DNA of 64,000 bases from Streptomyces pseudovenezuelae (GCF_001513955.1 NZ_KQ948149.1:778227-842226); one strand, 5' to 3'; positions 33,822-43,198 are shown, counted from the first letter of the stretch. Notes: generated by a model from the sequence alone, not told the origin. Made by a program: numbers and translations.

Positions 33822-36482
33822 TCAGCTCACCGCGCAGCTGTGGTCGCCCACCTTGAACGCCGTCGGTCTGCCGTTGGTGCCCGACCAGGTGCCCGTGAAG
33901 CCGAAGCTCACCGACGAGCCCGCCGCCACGTTGGCGTTCCAGTTGACGTTCTTCGCGGTCACCGTCGCGCCCGACTGGGCGGTCTCGGCGTTCCAGGTCT
34001 GGGAGACGGTCTGGCCGTTGGGGAAAGTCCAGCCGAGTGCCCAGCCGGTCCAGGCGCCTGCCCCCGTGTTGGTGAGCCGGACATCCGCCTGGAAGCCGCC
34101 CGACCACTGGTTGGTGACCTTGTACGTCACCGCGCAGGCGCCGGTGGGCGTGGGATCGGTCGGGTCCGTCGGGCCGGTGCCGCCGCCGGTGTCGGAGGAG
34201 TCGCCGTAGATCACCCCCCGGCCGTTCGTCGAGACGTACACCCGGCCGTACACCCGCGGATCACCGGTGATGGCCGCACCGGTCCAACCCCACTGGTGGG
34301 CGTCGTCGTTGATGCGGGTCCAGCTCGCGCCCTTGTCCGTCGAGCGGAAGATGCCACGGACACCGCCGATCTTCGCGCTGGTGTAGAGCGTCTGGTACGA
34401 CGCCCCCGTCGCCGCCTTCCCGAAGCCGATCGCGTCGGCCTGGTCGACGTTCGACAGCTTCGTCCAGCTCGCGCCCCCGTCCGTCGAGTGCCACAGACCG
34501 TACGCCCCGTCGGTCGCCCCGCCGGCCAGCCAGACATCGCCCTTCGCGCCGGGCAGCGCCTTGAAGCGCACGCTGTCCCCGGCGGGCAGTCCGGTCGCCG
34601 CGGACGCCGTGAAGGTCGCCCCGCCGTCCGAACTCACGTAGAACTTGCCGGACTTGAAGCCGTAGAAGGTCTTCGCGTCCACCCGGTCCGACTCCACGAC
34701 CGCCCCGGCCGGGATCCCGCTCGACGCCGACCAGGACGAGCCGAAGCCCGTCGTGTACTGCACGCCGGCGCCGTCCGGGCTCCACACGAAGCGGCTGCCG
34801 TCCGACGCGGCGGCCACCGTCCCGCCCCCGCTGACCCCCGAAGGGTCGCTCCCCGCGAACCAGTTGGCGCCGTTGTCCGTCGAGAACGCGATGTGCGGGC
34901 CCGAGTCCAGATTGCCCGCCCGCACCACCGTGTTCGGGTTCGTCTCGGCGAAGTCCAGGCTGGTGGTCGTGGTGAAGTTCGGGGACGTGAACATCATCGA
35001 CGGGACCTTGGTGAGGTCCGTGTGCCGGAAGCCGCCGATGTCACCGAGGGCGCTCAGCAGCGGGGCGCCCGAGGGCGGCGACGCCAGGTCGTTGACGGCC
35101 GTCTCCTCCAGGCCCTGGACCATCGGCCTGATGGCGAACTGCCCGCCGGAGTCCCAGTTCGTGAGGTTCTCCGTGCCGTAGAGCGTCGCCCCTGTCCCGT
35201 ACATCATCCGGTTCGAGTCGAAGGGGTCGATCTCCAGCGACTCCGTCATCCACCCGAGCTTCGGCGCCTGCTCGGGCGGCGAGGGATTCGCACCCCAGGT
35301 GAGCCACGGCGAGGAGGAGACGTCCATGGTGTACCGGTTCGCGCGGTTGGGGTACGACGTGTAGTCCCACGCCCTCGTCCAGGTCGCCCCGCTGTCCGTG
35401 GAGCGGAAGATCTGGGTGTCCGGCCACCAGGAGCTGTAGGCGGTGGCCATGACCGTGCCGGGTTTCTGCCGGTCCACCGTCAGCCCGCTGAAGCCGTAGT
35501 AGGTGTCGGCCTCCGCGACCGGACTGATGTTCGTCCAGGTGCCGGTCGCCGTCGCGTACCGCCACACCTGGCCCTTGCCGCCATCGTACGGCCCGCCCTT
35601 GTCGCTGTAGGAGAGGTACAGATAGCCGTTCGCCGCGTCCAGCACGCCCTTGTGGGCCAGATAGCCGGTCGGCTGACCCGCGAGCCGTGTCCAGGTCGCG
35701 CCCGCGTCCGTCGAGCGGTACACCGAGTTCTGCAGATCGGCGACCCCGACGTAGACCGTCTTCGTGGCGTTCCCGGACGTCCCCGTCGACTCGTCGAAGG
35801 TGACCCAGACGATGCCCTGGTTGTCGCTGGCGTATCCGCTGGTGTCGCCCGGATCCTGCTGGTAGTTGCCGACGTTGGGGAAGTTCGCCACCTGCGCCCA
35901 GGTCACGCCCGAGTCGGTGGACCGCCACAGCCCCTTGCCGCTCGGCGCGCCCAGGTACAGCACGCTGCTCCTGTTCGGGTCGACGGCCAGCCGCTCGCCC
36001 ATGCCCCGCCCCGGCATGTTGCCGCCGAGCTTGAACGGCAGGTCGGTTTTCTGCCAGCTCGCGCCCCGGTTCGAGGACCGCATGACCGCGCCGTTCTTCG
36101 GGTCCCAGCTGTTGGTGTACGTCCCCACGGCCGCGTACACCCTGTTCGGGTCCACGGAGTCGGAGGCGAGGCTGACCACACCCGTGTGCCCCCAGTCGTC
36201 CCAGCCGACCGAGTCCAGCAGCGGCGTCCACGTCTTCGTCGACTGCTGCCAGCGATATGCCCCGCCGATGTCCGTGCGGGCGTACGCCAGGTTCTTCTCC
36301 TTGCGGTTGAAGACGATGCCCGGCACGAAACCGCCGCCGTCGATCCGGGCGTTCTTCCAGGTGTACGTGTCGGCGGCGAGCGAGACCTTCGCGGGGCTGT
36401 CGGCCGCCAGTGCGGGTGGGGTGCCGGCGAGCAGCCCGGCCGCGAGCGCGAGCACGGCCGTGAGGATGCGGGTTCTTCGCAC
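33822..36482 (-). CDS. Secreted xyloglucanase-type GH74 with CBM2
   Basis: An 886-residue glycoside hydrolase family 74 enzyme, cutting the beta-1,4-glucan backbone of xyloglucan. Signal peptide: ILTAVLALAAGLLAGTPPA with A-x-A cleavage. Two seven-bladed propellers are marked by repeated S-T-D-x-G-A-T-W (BNR/Asp-box) motifs. The two catalytic Asp residues sit in ARTDIGGAYRW and LSALGDIGGFRHTD. A Thr/Pro/Asp linker (TDPTDPTPTG) leads to a C-terminal CBM2 (VTYKVTNQWSGGFQADVRLT) that binds cellulose. Start is a GTG at 36482 with a GGAAAGGA site inside a perfect palindrome (36491-36504). Confidence 0.92.
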   Translation of the reverse strand: MRRTRILTAVLALAAGLLAGTPPALAADSPAKVSLAADTYTWKNARIDGGGFVPGIVFNRKEKNLAYARTDIGGAYRWQQSTKTWTPLLDSVGWDDWGHTGVVSLASDSVDPNRVYAAVGTYTNSWDPKNGAVMRSSNRGASWQKTDLPFKLGGNMPGRGMGERLAVDPNRSSVLYLGAPSGKGLWRSTDSGVTWAQVANFPNVGNYQQDPGDTSGYASDNQGIVWVTFDESTGTSGNATKTVYVGVADLQNSVYRSTDAGATWTRLAGQPTGYLAHKGVLDAANGYLYLSYSDKGGPYDGGKGQVWRYATATGTWTNISPVAEADTYYGFSGLTVDRQKPGTVMATAYSSWWPDTQIFRSTDSGATWTRAWDYTSYPNRANRYTMDVSSSPWLTWGANPSPPEQAPKLGWMTESLEIDPFDSNRMMYGTGATLYGTENLTNWDSGGQFAIRPMVQGLEETAVNDLASPPSGAPLLSALGDIGGFRHTDLTKVPSMMFTSPNFTTTTSLDFAETNPNTVVRAGNLDSGPHIAFSTDNGANWFAGSDPSGVSGGGTVAAASDGSRFVWSPDGAGVQYTTGFGSSWSASSGIPAGAVVESDRVDAKTFYGFKSGKFYVSSDGGATFTASAATGLPAGDSVRFKALPGAKGDVWLAGGATDGAYGLWHSTDGGASWTKLSNVDQADAIGFGKAATGASYQTLYTSAKIGGVRGIFRSTDKGASWTRINDDAHQWGWTGAAITGDPRVYGRVYVSTNGRGVIYGDSSDTGGGTGPTDPTDPTPTGACAVTYKVTNQWSGGFQADVRLTNTGAGAWTGWALGWTFPNGQTVSQTWNAETAQSGATVTAKNVNWNANVAAGSSVSFGFTGTWSGTNGRPTAFKVGDHSCAVS

Positions 36483-36490
36483 GGGGGAGT

Positions 36491-36504
36491 CCTTTCCGGA
36501 AAGG
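36491..36504. repeat. Perfect 14-base palindrome overlapping GH74 ribosome-binding site
   Basis: CCTTTCCGGAAAGG is its own reverse complement and includes the GGAAAGG ribosome-binding site of the GH74 gene. It could be a protein site or simply chance in a purine-rich leader. Confidence 0.55.
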
Positions 36505-36517
36505 GGGGAGCGTGGGG

Positions 36518-36531
36518 GGTAAGCGCTTTCC
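36518..36531. promoter_or_regulatory. LacI-family-like operator upstream of GH74
   Basis: GGTAAGCGCTTTCC is symmetric at all but one base pair around the AGCGCT centre, the same centre as the CebR box TGGGAGCGCTCCCA, but its flanks differ. It lies 36 bases before the GTG of GH74, where a repressor would block transcription. Confidence 0.5.
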
Positions 36532-36670
36532 GTACGGCGCGAGAGTCGCCGGGCGACCCCCAGTGCGGGAGGGGGCCGCCCGGCCGGTCGGCCCCGCCGT
36601 CCGGTGGCGGGGCCTCGTACGTGGAGCCTTCAAGCGGTTCCGCGCCGGAGACGGTGCTGTGTGCGCCCCT

Positions 36671-36692
36671 CCAGGGGCGCGGGGAACTGCGC
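36671..36692 (-). repeat. Dispersed Streptomyces-type intergenic repeat, copy 2
   Basis: Reverse-complement identical over 22 bases to 16707-16728. It lies in the 272-base gap between the end of GH48 and the start of GH74. An adjoining GCGCCCCT-CC-AGGGGCGC hairpin (36664-36681) could act as a terminator. The rest of the gap shows no gene. Confidence 0.75.
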
Positions 36693-36754
36693 GGCCGGCC
36701 ACAGCGGACCCGCAGTCGCAAAGCACCGCCTCCGCGCGGAGCGCCTGGCGGGGG

Positions 36755-39670
36755 CTATTCGAGCAGCTCCGCGTACGAACCCATGGCCAGGGCGATGTCC
36801 GCCTGGGCCCAGAACCGGTGATACGTGAACGACGGCACCGCGCCGCCCGCGAGGTACGCCTGGATCTTCGACCAGGCCGGGTCGTTCTTGTAGAAGGAGC
36901 GGATGGACTCGAAGGTCGACGACGAGTTGATCGCGTCACCGTTCGGCATGGTCCCGGTCCAGCCGCTCGGGACGTACACCGAGTCGTCGAAGCGGTTGTA
37001 GTCCGCGCGGTCCTCCGGCACCGCGACGCCCAGGCTGTCCTGGTAGTTGCTCCACATGCCGTCGAGCAGGGACTTCGCGGTCGTCGCGGCGGCCGTGTCG
37101 CCCGAGCGGTCCGCGTAGTACGTCAGGGTCTTGGCGTACGCGGCGGTCACCCCGACGTCGTTGGTGTAGTCGGCGACGGTGACGTGAAGGCCGCTGTTGG
37201 CGCCGGGGCTCGACGCGTTCCAGGTGTCGGGCTGGCCCGACCACTGCAGCGTGGAGGGGATCCGGTAGGTGCCGTCCGGGTTGATCGTGGTCTGGGACAG
37301 CGCCCACTTGACCCACTTGTCGAGGACGGTCTTGGCCTGCGCGTTCCCCGTCTGCTGGTAGTACTCGGCCACCCGCTCCATCGACCACGCCTGGAAGCCG
37401 AACCACTGGTTGGACGGCGGGTCGTGGTAGACGGGCTGCTGGTCGTAGTACATGCCGTAGAAGGTCGACTTCCCGGCCGGGGGAGTCGCGTAGCGTCCCG
37501 CCCAGCTGTTGGTCGCGCCGCCCGCGATCGCGCCCTCGTCGGACTGCAACCAGCGGTAGAACTCCAGCTGGCGGCCCAGCGAGGTGTTCCAGTCCGCCGC
37601 TCCGGTGGCCGACTTCGGCTTGAGGTCGGCGTAGGAGCTCAGCGCGTAGGCCGCCATCGGGTTCTGGTAGCCGCCGTGCGCGTGGCTGGAGCCGATGCGC
37701 CAGGCCCAGCCCGCCGAGGTGTCGGTGGCGCCGCCCCAGGCGTAGTACCAGGACAGCAGGTACATCGAGGCGTCCTTGCCGGTGCCGGCCGGGCAGGTGG
37801 ACGGACCGACACAGTTGCCGATCTTCTTGAAGTACTTGTCGTACATGGCGTAGCGCAGATAGTCGCCCATCTTCGCGGCCTTGCCCACGGTGGCGGAGAC
37901 GTCGGAGCCCTTGCCCTGCTCCTTGGCCCACTTGTCGGCCCAGTAGGCGGCCTGCACGGCGCGCGCGTCGGCGTCCGGGGCGTTGGTGAACTTCCACTGC
38001 TTGGCGTAGGAGGAGTCACCGGTGAACAGGTCCAAGTACCCGTTCTTGCCGCCGTACTTGAACTGGTCGCAGGTCGGCTGCGGCACCGTCTCCCACACCG
38101 ACTCCTGCGCACCGCGCTGGAAGGTGTTGATGTACGACGGTCCGGTGTCGGTGGGTCCCGCCTCGCACTTGCCGGGCGAGTTGCCGTAGCCGTAGACGTT
38201 GTCGACGTCCTGCAGCCAGTGCATGCCGTAGATGTCGTCCGTGCCGTACGCGCTCTTCAGCTCACCGGCGAGCGGGTCCGAACCCACCGACACCCCGGTG
38301 TCCAGCTTGGCCGGGTACTCGTTCGGGGTGTCCAGCTCGGGTGCGTAGGTGGCCGGCTTGGAGGCGTTGTAGAAGGAGTTGGTCGGCTGGTCGGCGTGCG
38401 TGGGGATCATGTACTTCTCCATGATGTCCCAGGCACCGTTGAACTTGGACCAGTCACCGGTCACCTTGCCGTACATGGCCTGCAGCCACAGGAGGTAGCT
38501 GTACGCCTCCGAGGTCGTCTCGTGGCCGTGGTCGGGCGCCTCGACGATCAGCGTCTCGACCGAGTGGTACGGGATGCCCTCGGGGGAGAAGTAGCCGTTC
38601 GCCGGGTTGGTGATCTTGCCGTACAGATCCAGGAAGCGCGCGTTGTAGGTGCCCGTCGCCGCGATCTGGGTGACATTCACCGAGGCCTTCGCGTGCCCGG
38701 TCGCCGTCGACTCGAAGGTCGCCGCGCCCGTCCCGGAGGCGTTGCCGGTGATGGTCACCGTCTGGGCGGTGCTCCAGTTCGACGGCGTGAAGGTCAGCGA
38801 GGCCCCACCGGTCACCGAAAGACCCGAGTTGCCGCTCGTGCGGGCCGTCGTGACGGTCACGTTGGCCGAGGGCTGCGTGGACAGCTTCACGGTGTACGTG
38901 CCCGTCTTGCCCTGCTGGACGGCCAGTTGGGTGGCCGAGGCGACGATGGCGGGACCCGAGGCGACCGTGATGCCGACCGGCGTCGACTCACCGGACGCGC
39001 CCAGGCTGTCGTACGCCTTCGCCAGCAGTGAATGACCGCCCACGGTCAAGCTTGAGACCGAGAGCGAGTACGGCGAGGTCGTGTCGGTGCCGAGCAGCGT
39101 GGTGTTGTCGTAGAACTCCACCTTGCTGATGGTCGCGTTGTCCGCGGCCGCGGCCGTCGCCGCCAGGGGTACCGCGCTGCCCTGGGTGTAGACCGCGCCC
39201 GCGGCCGGGCTGGTCAGCACGGTGATCGGCGGCTGGTGGGCGCCGGTGCAACTGGTGCCGTTGATCGCGAAGTTGGCGGGAGCGGCGTTGCTGCCGCTGT
39301 AGGTGAACTGCGCCCCGGTGGTGACGGCGGCGCCCGCGGCGATGTTCGCGTTGTAGGTGGCGTTCTTGACCGTGACCGCCTGGCCGGACTGGGACCAGGT
39401 GCCGTTCCAGCCGTTGCTCAGCTTCTGGTTGCCCGCGTAGCTGTAGCTCAGGGTCCAGCCGTTGATGGCGTCCGTGCCGCGGTTGGTGATCGTCAGATCC
39501 GCGGTGAAGCCGGAGCCCCAGTCGTTGGTCTTGTAGTCGACACTGCACTGAACTGCCGCTGCTTGTGCGGGAGTTGAAGCCGCACTCAGCATCGCGAACG
39601 GCAGTGCCATGGCCGCCACGACAGCGGTCCACAATCGCCGAACGGTCCGGCGTCTCCTGGTGGGGGGCAT
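36755..39670 (-). CDS. Secreted GH48 cellobiohydrolase with N-terminal CBM2
   Basis: A 971-residue processive exocellulase acting from the reducing end of cellulose chains. Order: signal peptide with RRRRTVRRLW and an Ala-rich core (cleaved near A-Q-A, residue 38), CBM2 at about 40-138 (CSVDYKTNDWGSGFTADLTI), an immunoglobulin-like domain at about 142-235, a second beta-sandwich (ATQLAVQQGKTGTYTVKLST) to about 335, then the GH48 barrel. The catalytic acid Glu lies in HGHETTSEAYSYLLWLQAMY. Start ATG 39670 has an AGGAGGA site. A perfect CebR box lies 48 bases upstream. Confidence 0.95.
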   Translation of the reverse strand: MPPTRRRRTVRRLWTAVVAAMALPFAMLSAASTPAQAAAVQCSVDYKTNDWGSGFTADLTITNRGTDAINGWTLSYSYAGNQKLSNGWNGTWSQSGQAVTVKNATYNANIAAGAAVTTGAQFTYSGSNAAPANFAINGTSCTGAHQPPITVLTSPAAGAVYTQGSAVPLAATAAAADNATISKVEFYDNTTLLGTDTTSPYSLSVSSLTVGGHSLLAKAYDSLGASGESTPVGITVASGPAIVASATQLAVQQGKTGTYTVKLSTQPSANVTVTTARTSGNSGLSVTGGASLTFTPSNWSTAQTVTITGNASGTGAATFESTATGHAKASVNVTQIAATGTYNARFLDLYGKITNPANGYFSPEGIPYHSVETLIVEAPDHGHETTSEAYSYLLWLQAMYGKVTGDWSKFNGAWDIMEKYMIPTHADQPTNSFYNASKPATYAPELDTPNEYPAKLDTGVSVGSDPLAGELKSAYGTDDIYGMHWLQDVDNVYGYGNSPGKCEAGPTDTGPSYINTFQRGAQESVWETVPQPTCDQFKYGGKNGYLDLFTGDSSYAKQWKFTNAPDADARAVQAAYWADKWAKEQGKGSDVSATVGKAAKMGDYLRYAMYDKYFKKIGNCVGPSTCPAGTGKDASMYLLSWYYAWGGATDTSAGWAWRIGSSHAHGGYQNPMAAYALSSYADLKPKSATGAADWNTSLGRQLEFYRWLQSDEGAIAGGATNSWAGRYATPPAGKSTFYGMYYDQQPVYHDPPSNQWFGFQAWSMERVAEYYQQTGNAQAKTVLDKWVKWALSQTTINPDGTYRIPSTLQWSGQPDTWNASSPGANSGLHVTVADYTNDVGVTAAYAKTLTYYADRSGDTAAATTAKSLLDGMWSNYQDSLGVAVPEDRADYNRFDDSVYVPSGWTGTMPNGDAINSSSTFESIRSFYKNDPAWSKIQAYLAGGAVPSFTYHRFWAQADIALAMGSYAELLE

Positions 39671-39717
39671 TGCTGGTTCCTCCTTGTGCGGCTCGGAGAA
39701 GTCAAGGCTTGAACCAG

Positions 39718-39731
39718 TGGGAGCGCTCCCA
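39718..39731. promoter_or_regulatory. CebR-type operator (perfect palindrome)
   Basis: TGGGAGCGCTCCCA matches exactly the 14-base consensus bound by CebR, the cellobiose/cellotriose-responsive LacI-family repressor of cellulase genes in Streptomyces. It abuts the predicted -10 of the GH48 promoter. Confidence 0.88.
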
Positions 39732-39759
39732 TAGTGAGGACGGGGGTTCAAGGGGTCAA
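39731..39759 (-). promoter_or_regulatory. Predicted GH48 promoter
   Basis: On the minus strand TTGACC (39754-39759) and CACTAT (39731-39736) are separated by 17 bases. The CebR box begins at the last base of the -10 element, so binding would block transcription initiation. Confidence 0.55.
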
Positions 39760-39851
39760 GGCTCGTGAAGAGTCGAAAAGATTCGACGAACGGGGCTGAA
39801 GGAAAGTCAAGTGACCCCTCTGTTCTTTGCCGTCACTTGGCGCTACCTTCC

Positions 39852-39880
39852 TTGACACCAGTGGGAGCGATTCCATCAGT
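39852..39880 (+). promoter_or_regulatory. GH5-GH6 promoter with degenerate CebR-like operator
   Basis: TTGACA at 39852-39857 is a good -35 element. TGGGAGCGATTCCA at 39862-39875 differs from the CebR consensus at two positions and would occupy the spacer. The -10 hexamer (about 39875-39880, ATCAGT) is weak. Confidence 0.6.
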
Positions 39881-39922
39881 CGACGCGTCCGTAACGGCGC
39901 GCTGATCTGCAAGGAGTCGCTC

Positions 39923-41395
39923 ATGCGACACCCCCCGCGTTCAGTACTCTCAGCCGTTGCCGGCGCGGTCGCCCTTGTCGGGGCCGTGACGGTGCCGGTG
40001 GTCTCAGCGTCCGGGGCCGCCCCTGCCTGCTCGGTGGAGTACTCCGTCACCAGCCAGTGGGGAAGCGGCTTCCAGGGTGCCGTGAGGATCACCAACAACA
40101 CGGCCGCCATGAGTAGTTGGAGCCTCGCCTTCGACTTCGCCGGCGGCCAGGAGCTCACCCAGGGCTGGAACGCGAAATGGTCCCAGTCCGGTACGACGGT
40201 CACCGCGGCCAACGAGAGCTACAACGGCTCCCTGGCCACCGGAGCGAGCGTCAGCGCCGGATTCATCGCGTCCTGGTCGGGGAGCAACGCCGTACCGACC
40301 TCGTTCAAGCTCAACGGCGCCGGCTGCAACACGGCTGCCGAGCCCTCACCCACACCAGAGCCCACGGACCCGGCCCAGGAGACACCCCCCGCGCTCCGGG
40401 TCTCCGGCAACAAGCTCGTGGACTCCGCCGGCGCGACCCGCCGTCTGCTCGGCGTGAACCGGTCCGGTGGCGAGTTCATGTGCGTCCAGGGCCGGGGCAT
40501 CTTCGACGGCCCGGTCGACGACGCCTCCGTCAAGGCGATCGCCGACTGGAAGGCCAACACGGTCCGCATTCCCCTCAACGAGGAGTGCTGGCTCGGCCTG
40601 AGCAACATCGACCCGGCCTACGCCGGGGCGAACTACATCAACGCCGTCAAGGGCCTGGTCGCCAAGGTCAAGGCGCACGGCATGACACCCGTGGTCGAAC
40701 TGCACTGGACCCACGGGCAGTACACCGGCAACTCCGCCGGCTGCTCCGACGTGCACGCAAGCTGCCAGAAACCGATGCCCGACATGCAGTACACGCCGTC
40801 CTTCTGGGCCTCGGTGGCCAACACCTTCAAGAGTGACCGCACGGTGGTCTTCGACCTGTTCAACGAGCCCTACCCGGACCGCGCCACCGCCACGACCACC
40901 CAGGCGTGGCAGTGCTGGCGGGACGGCGGCAGCTGCCCGGGCATCGGGTACGAGGTCGCCGGCATGCAGGACCTCGTCGACAGCGTCCGGGGCACCGGCG
41001 CGACCAACCTCATCCTGGCCGGGGGGATCGCCTACTCCAACGACCTCAGCCAGTGGAGGGCGTACAAACCTGCCGACCCGGCGGGCAATCTCGCCGCCGC
41101 CTGGCACGTGTACAACTTCAACTCCTGCGCCGACGAGAGCTGCTGGAACTCCACGCTCGCTCCGGTGGCCGCCCAGGTCCCCCTCGTGGCGGGGGAGATC
41201 GGCGAGAACACCTGCGCGCACGGATTCATCGACCGGGTCATGAAGTGGTTCGACGACCGCGGTCTGTCGTACCTCGGCTGGACCTGGAACACCTGGGACT
41301 GCTCCACCGGACCGTCCCTGATCAGCAGCTACGACGGCACACCCACAGCGTTCGGCACCGGGCTGCGTGACCATCTGCGCGCCCTGAACGGATAG
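39923..41395 (+). CDS. Secreted GH5 endoglucanase with N-terminal CBM2
   Basis: A 490-residue endo-beta-1,4-glucanase-type enzyme. Signal peptide MRHPPRSVLSAVAGAVALVG, cleaved near residue 33; CBM2 at about 35-133 (CSVEYSVTSQWGSGFQGAV); a Pro/Thr/Glu linker (PSPTPEPTDPAQETP); GH5 domain from about 150. The catalytic acid Glu is in VVFDLFNEPYPD and the nucleophile Glu in PLVAGEIGENTC; the conserved Arg (ANTVRIPLNEECW) and His (VELHWTHGQY) are present. ATG 39923 has AAGGAG 6 bases upstream. The GH6 gene follows after 47 bases with its own ribosome-binding site, forming an operon. Confidence 0.93.
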   Translation: MRHPPRSVLSAVAGAVALVGAVTVPVVSASGAAPACSVEYSVTSQWGSGFQGAVRITNNTAAMSSWSLAFDFAGGQELTQGWNAKWSQSGTTVTAANESYNGSLATGASVSAGFIASWSGSNAVPTSFKLNGAGCNTAAEPSPTPEPTDPAQETPPALRVSGNKLVDSAGATRRLLGVNRSGGEFMCVQGRGIFDGPVDDASVKAIADWKANTVRIPLNEECWLGLSNIDPAYAGANYINAVKGLVAKVKAHGMTPVVELHWTHGQYTGNSAGCSDVHASCQKPMPDMQYTPSFWASVANTFKSDRTVVFDLFNEPYPDRATATTTQAWQCWRDGGSCPGIGYEVAGMQDLVDSVRGTGATNLILAGGIAYSNDLSQWRAYKPADPAGNLAAAWHVYNFNSCADESCWNSTLAPVAAQVPLVAGEIGENTCAHGFIDRVMKWFDDRGLSYLGWTWNTWDCSTGPSLISSYDGTPTAFGTGLRDHLRALNG

Positions 41396-41442
41396 CACCC
41401 GCCGGGCGGACACCATCCGCGAACGAGAAGGAACCCGCACTC

Positions 41443-43158
41443 ATGAGTCGTACGAGAACAGCGCTCCTCGCTGCCCTGGCGCTCGTCGCCGGGGCCTCCG
41501 GGACCGCGTTGGCCGTGGCCCCCGGGGACGCAGGCCTCGCCGCCGTCCCCTGCACCGTGGACTACAAGGTGCAGAACCAGTGGGACACCGGCTTCACCGC
41601 CGCCGTCACCATCACCAACAACAGCACAGCCAAGTCGAGTTGGTCGCTGAAGTGGGCGTACGCCGGAAACCAGAAGGTCACCAGCGGCTGGAACGCCAAG
41701 ATCAGCCAGAGCGGGACGGCCGTCACCGCGGCCAACGAGTCCTACAACGGCACGCTCGCCACCGGCGGTTCGGTCAGCTTCGGCTTCCAGGGCAGCTACA
41801 GCGGCACCAACGCCGTCCCGGCCACCTTCACCCTTGACGGGGTGACCTGCAACGTCGACGGCGGCGGTCCGACCGACCCGGGCCCGACCGACCCCGGCAC
41901 GCCCGGCACCCGGGTCGACAACCCGTACGCGGGCGCCAAGGTGTACGTGAACCCCGAGTGGGCCGCCAACGCCGCCGCCGAACCCGGCGGCAGCCGCATC
42001 TCCAACCAGCCCACCGGCGTGTGGCTGGACCGGATCGCCGCGATCAACGGCACCGGCGGCAAGATGGGCCTGCGCGCCCACCTCGACGAGGCGCTCAAGC
42101 AGAAGGGCTCCGGAGAACTCGTCGTCCAGCTGGTCATCTACGACCTGCCCGGACGCGACTGCTCCGCCCTCGCCTCCAACGGCGAACTGGGCCCGACGGA
42201 GATCGACAAGTACAAGACGCAGTACATCGACCCGATCGCCGCGATCCTCGCCGACTCCAAGTACGCCTCGCTGCGGATCGTCAACACCATCGAGATCGAC
42301 TCGCTGCCCAACCTCGTCACCAACGTCACGCCCCGGGCCACCGCCACCGCGAACTGCGACACGATGAAGGCCAACGGCAACTACGTCAAGGGCGTCGGCT
42401 ACGCGCTCAACAAGCTCGGTGACGCCCCCAACGTCTACAACTACGTGGACGCCGGCCACCACGGCTGGCTCGGCTGGGACGACAACTTCTCCGCGACCGT
42501 CCAGACGATCAAGCAGGCCGCCACCGCCGAGGGCGCCACGATCAACGACGTGCAGGGCTTCATCACCAACACCGCCAACTACAGCGCGCTGAAGGAGCAG
42601 TACTTCACCATCAACGACTCCGTGGGCGGCAAGTCCGTGCGCGAGTCGAAGTGGGTCGACTGGAACCGGTACACCGACGAGCTCTCCTACGCCCAGGCCT
42701 TCCGCCAGGAGGCCGTGAACCAGGGCTTCCCCTCCGGCGTGGGCATGCTGATCGACACCTCCCGCAACGGCTGGGGCGGTTCCGCCCGGCCGACCGGTCC
42801 GGGTGCCATGACGAACGTGGACACCTACGTCGAGGGGGGCCGGATCGACCGGCGCATCCACGTCGGCAACTGGTGCAACCAGTCGGGAGCTGGTCTCGGC
42901 GAGCGTCCCAAGGCGGCTCCGGCCGCAGGGATCGACGCCTACGTGTGGATCAAGCCTCCGGGTGAGTCCGACGGGGCGAGCTCTGCCGTCCCGAACGACG
43001 AGGGCAAGGGCTTCGACCGGATGTGCGACCCGACGTACACCGGCAACCCGCGCAACAACAACAACATGTCCGGTGCGCTGCCGAACGCCCCGCTGTCGGG
43101 GCACTGGTTCTCGGCGCAGTTCCAGGAGCTCATGAAGAACGCGTACCCGGCGCTCTAG
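41443..43158 (+). CDS. Secreted GH6 cellobiohydrolase with N-terminal CBM2
   Basis: A 571-residue exocellulase of family 6, acting from the non-reducing end and so complementing GH48. Signal peptide MSRTRTALLAALALVAGASG; CBM2 at about 36-134 (CTVDYKVQNQWDTGFTAAVT); linker PTDPGPTDPGTPG; GH6 domain to the end. Active-site Asp residues are seen in VIYDLPGRDCSALASNGE, NTIEIDSLPNLV and LIDTSRNGWGG. AGAAGGA precedes ATG 41443. It is the second gene after GH5, under the shared CebR-like control region. Confidence 0.94.
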   Translation: MSRTRTALLAALALVAGASGTALAVAPGDAGLAAVPCTVDYKVQNQWDTGFTAAVTITNNSTAKSSWSLKWAYAGNQKVTSGWNAKISQSGTAVTAANESYNGTLATGGSVSFGFQGSYSGTNAVPATFTLDGVTCNVDGGGPTDPGPTDPGTPGTRVDNPYAGAKVYVNPEWAANAAAEPGGSRISNQPTGVWLDRIAAINGTGGKMGLRAHLDEALKQKGSGELVVQLVIYDLPGRDCSALASNGELGPTEIDKYKTQYIDPIAAILADSKYASLRIVNTIEIDSLPNLVTNVTPRATATANCDTMKANGNYVKGVGYALNKLGDAPNVYNYVDAGHHGWLGWDDNFSATVQTIKQAATAEGATINDVQGFITNTANYSALKEQYFTINDSVGGKSVRESKWVDWNRYTDELSYAQAFRQEAVNQGFPSGVGMLIDTSRNGWGGSARPTGPGAMTNVDTYVEGGRIDRRIHVGNWCNQSGAGLGERPKAAPAAGIDAYVWIKPPGESDGASSAVPNDEGKGFDRMCDPTYTGNPRNNNNMSGALPNAPLSGHWFSAQFQELMKNAYPAL

Positions 43159-43198
43159 ACCTGCCGAGCACGCGGCGCGACACCCCGCCGGGGTCCGG

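Noticed and set aside
33780..36821. A 1,013-codon plus-strand frame opposite GH74
   Set aside because: Composition typical of antisense GC-rich sequence; GH74 has signal peptide, catalytic residues and CBM2.
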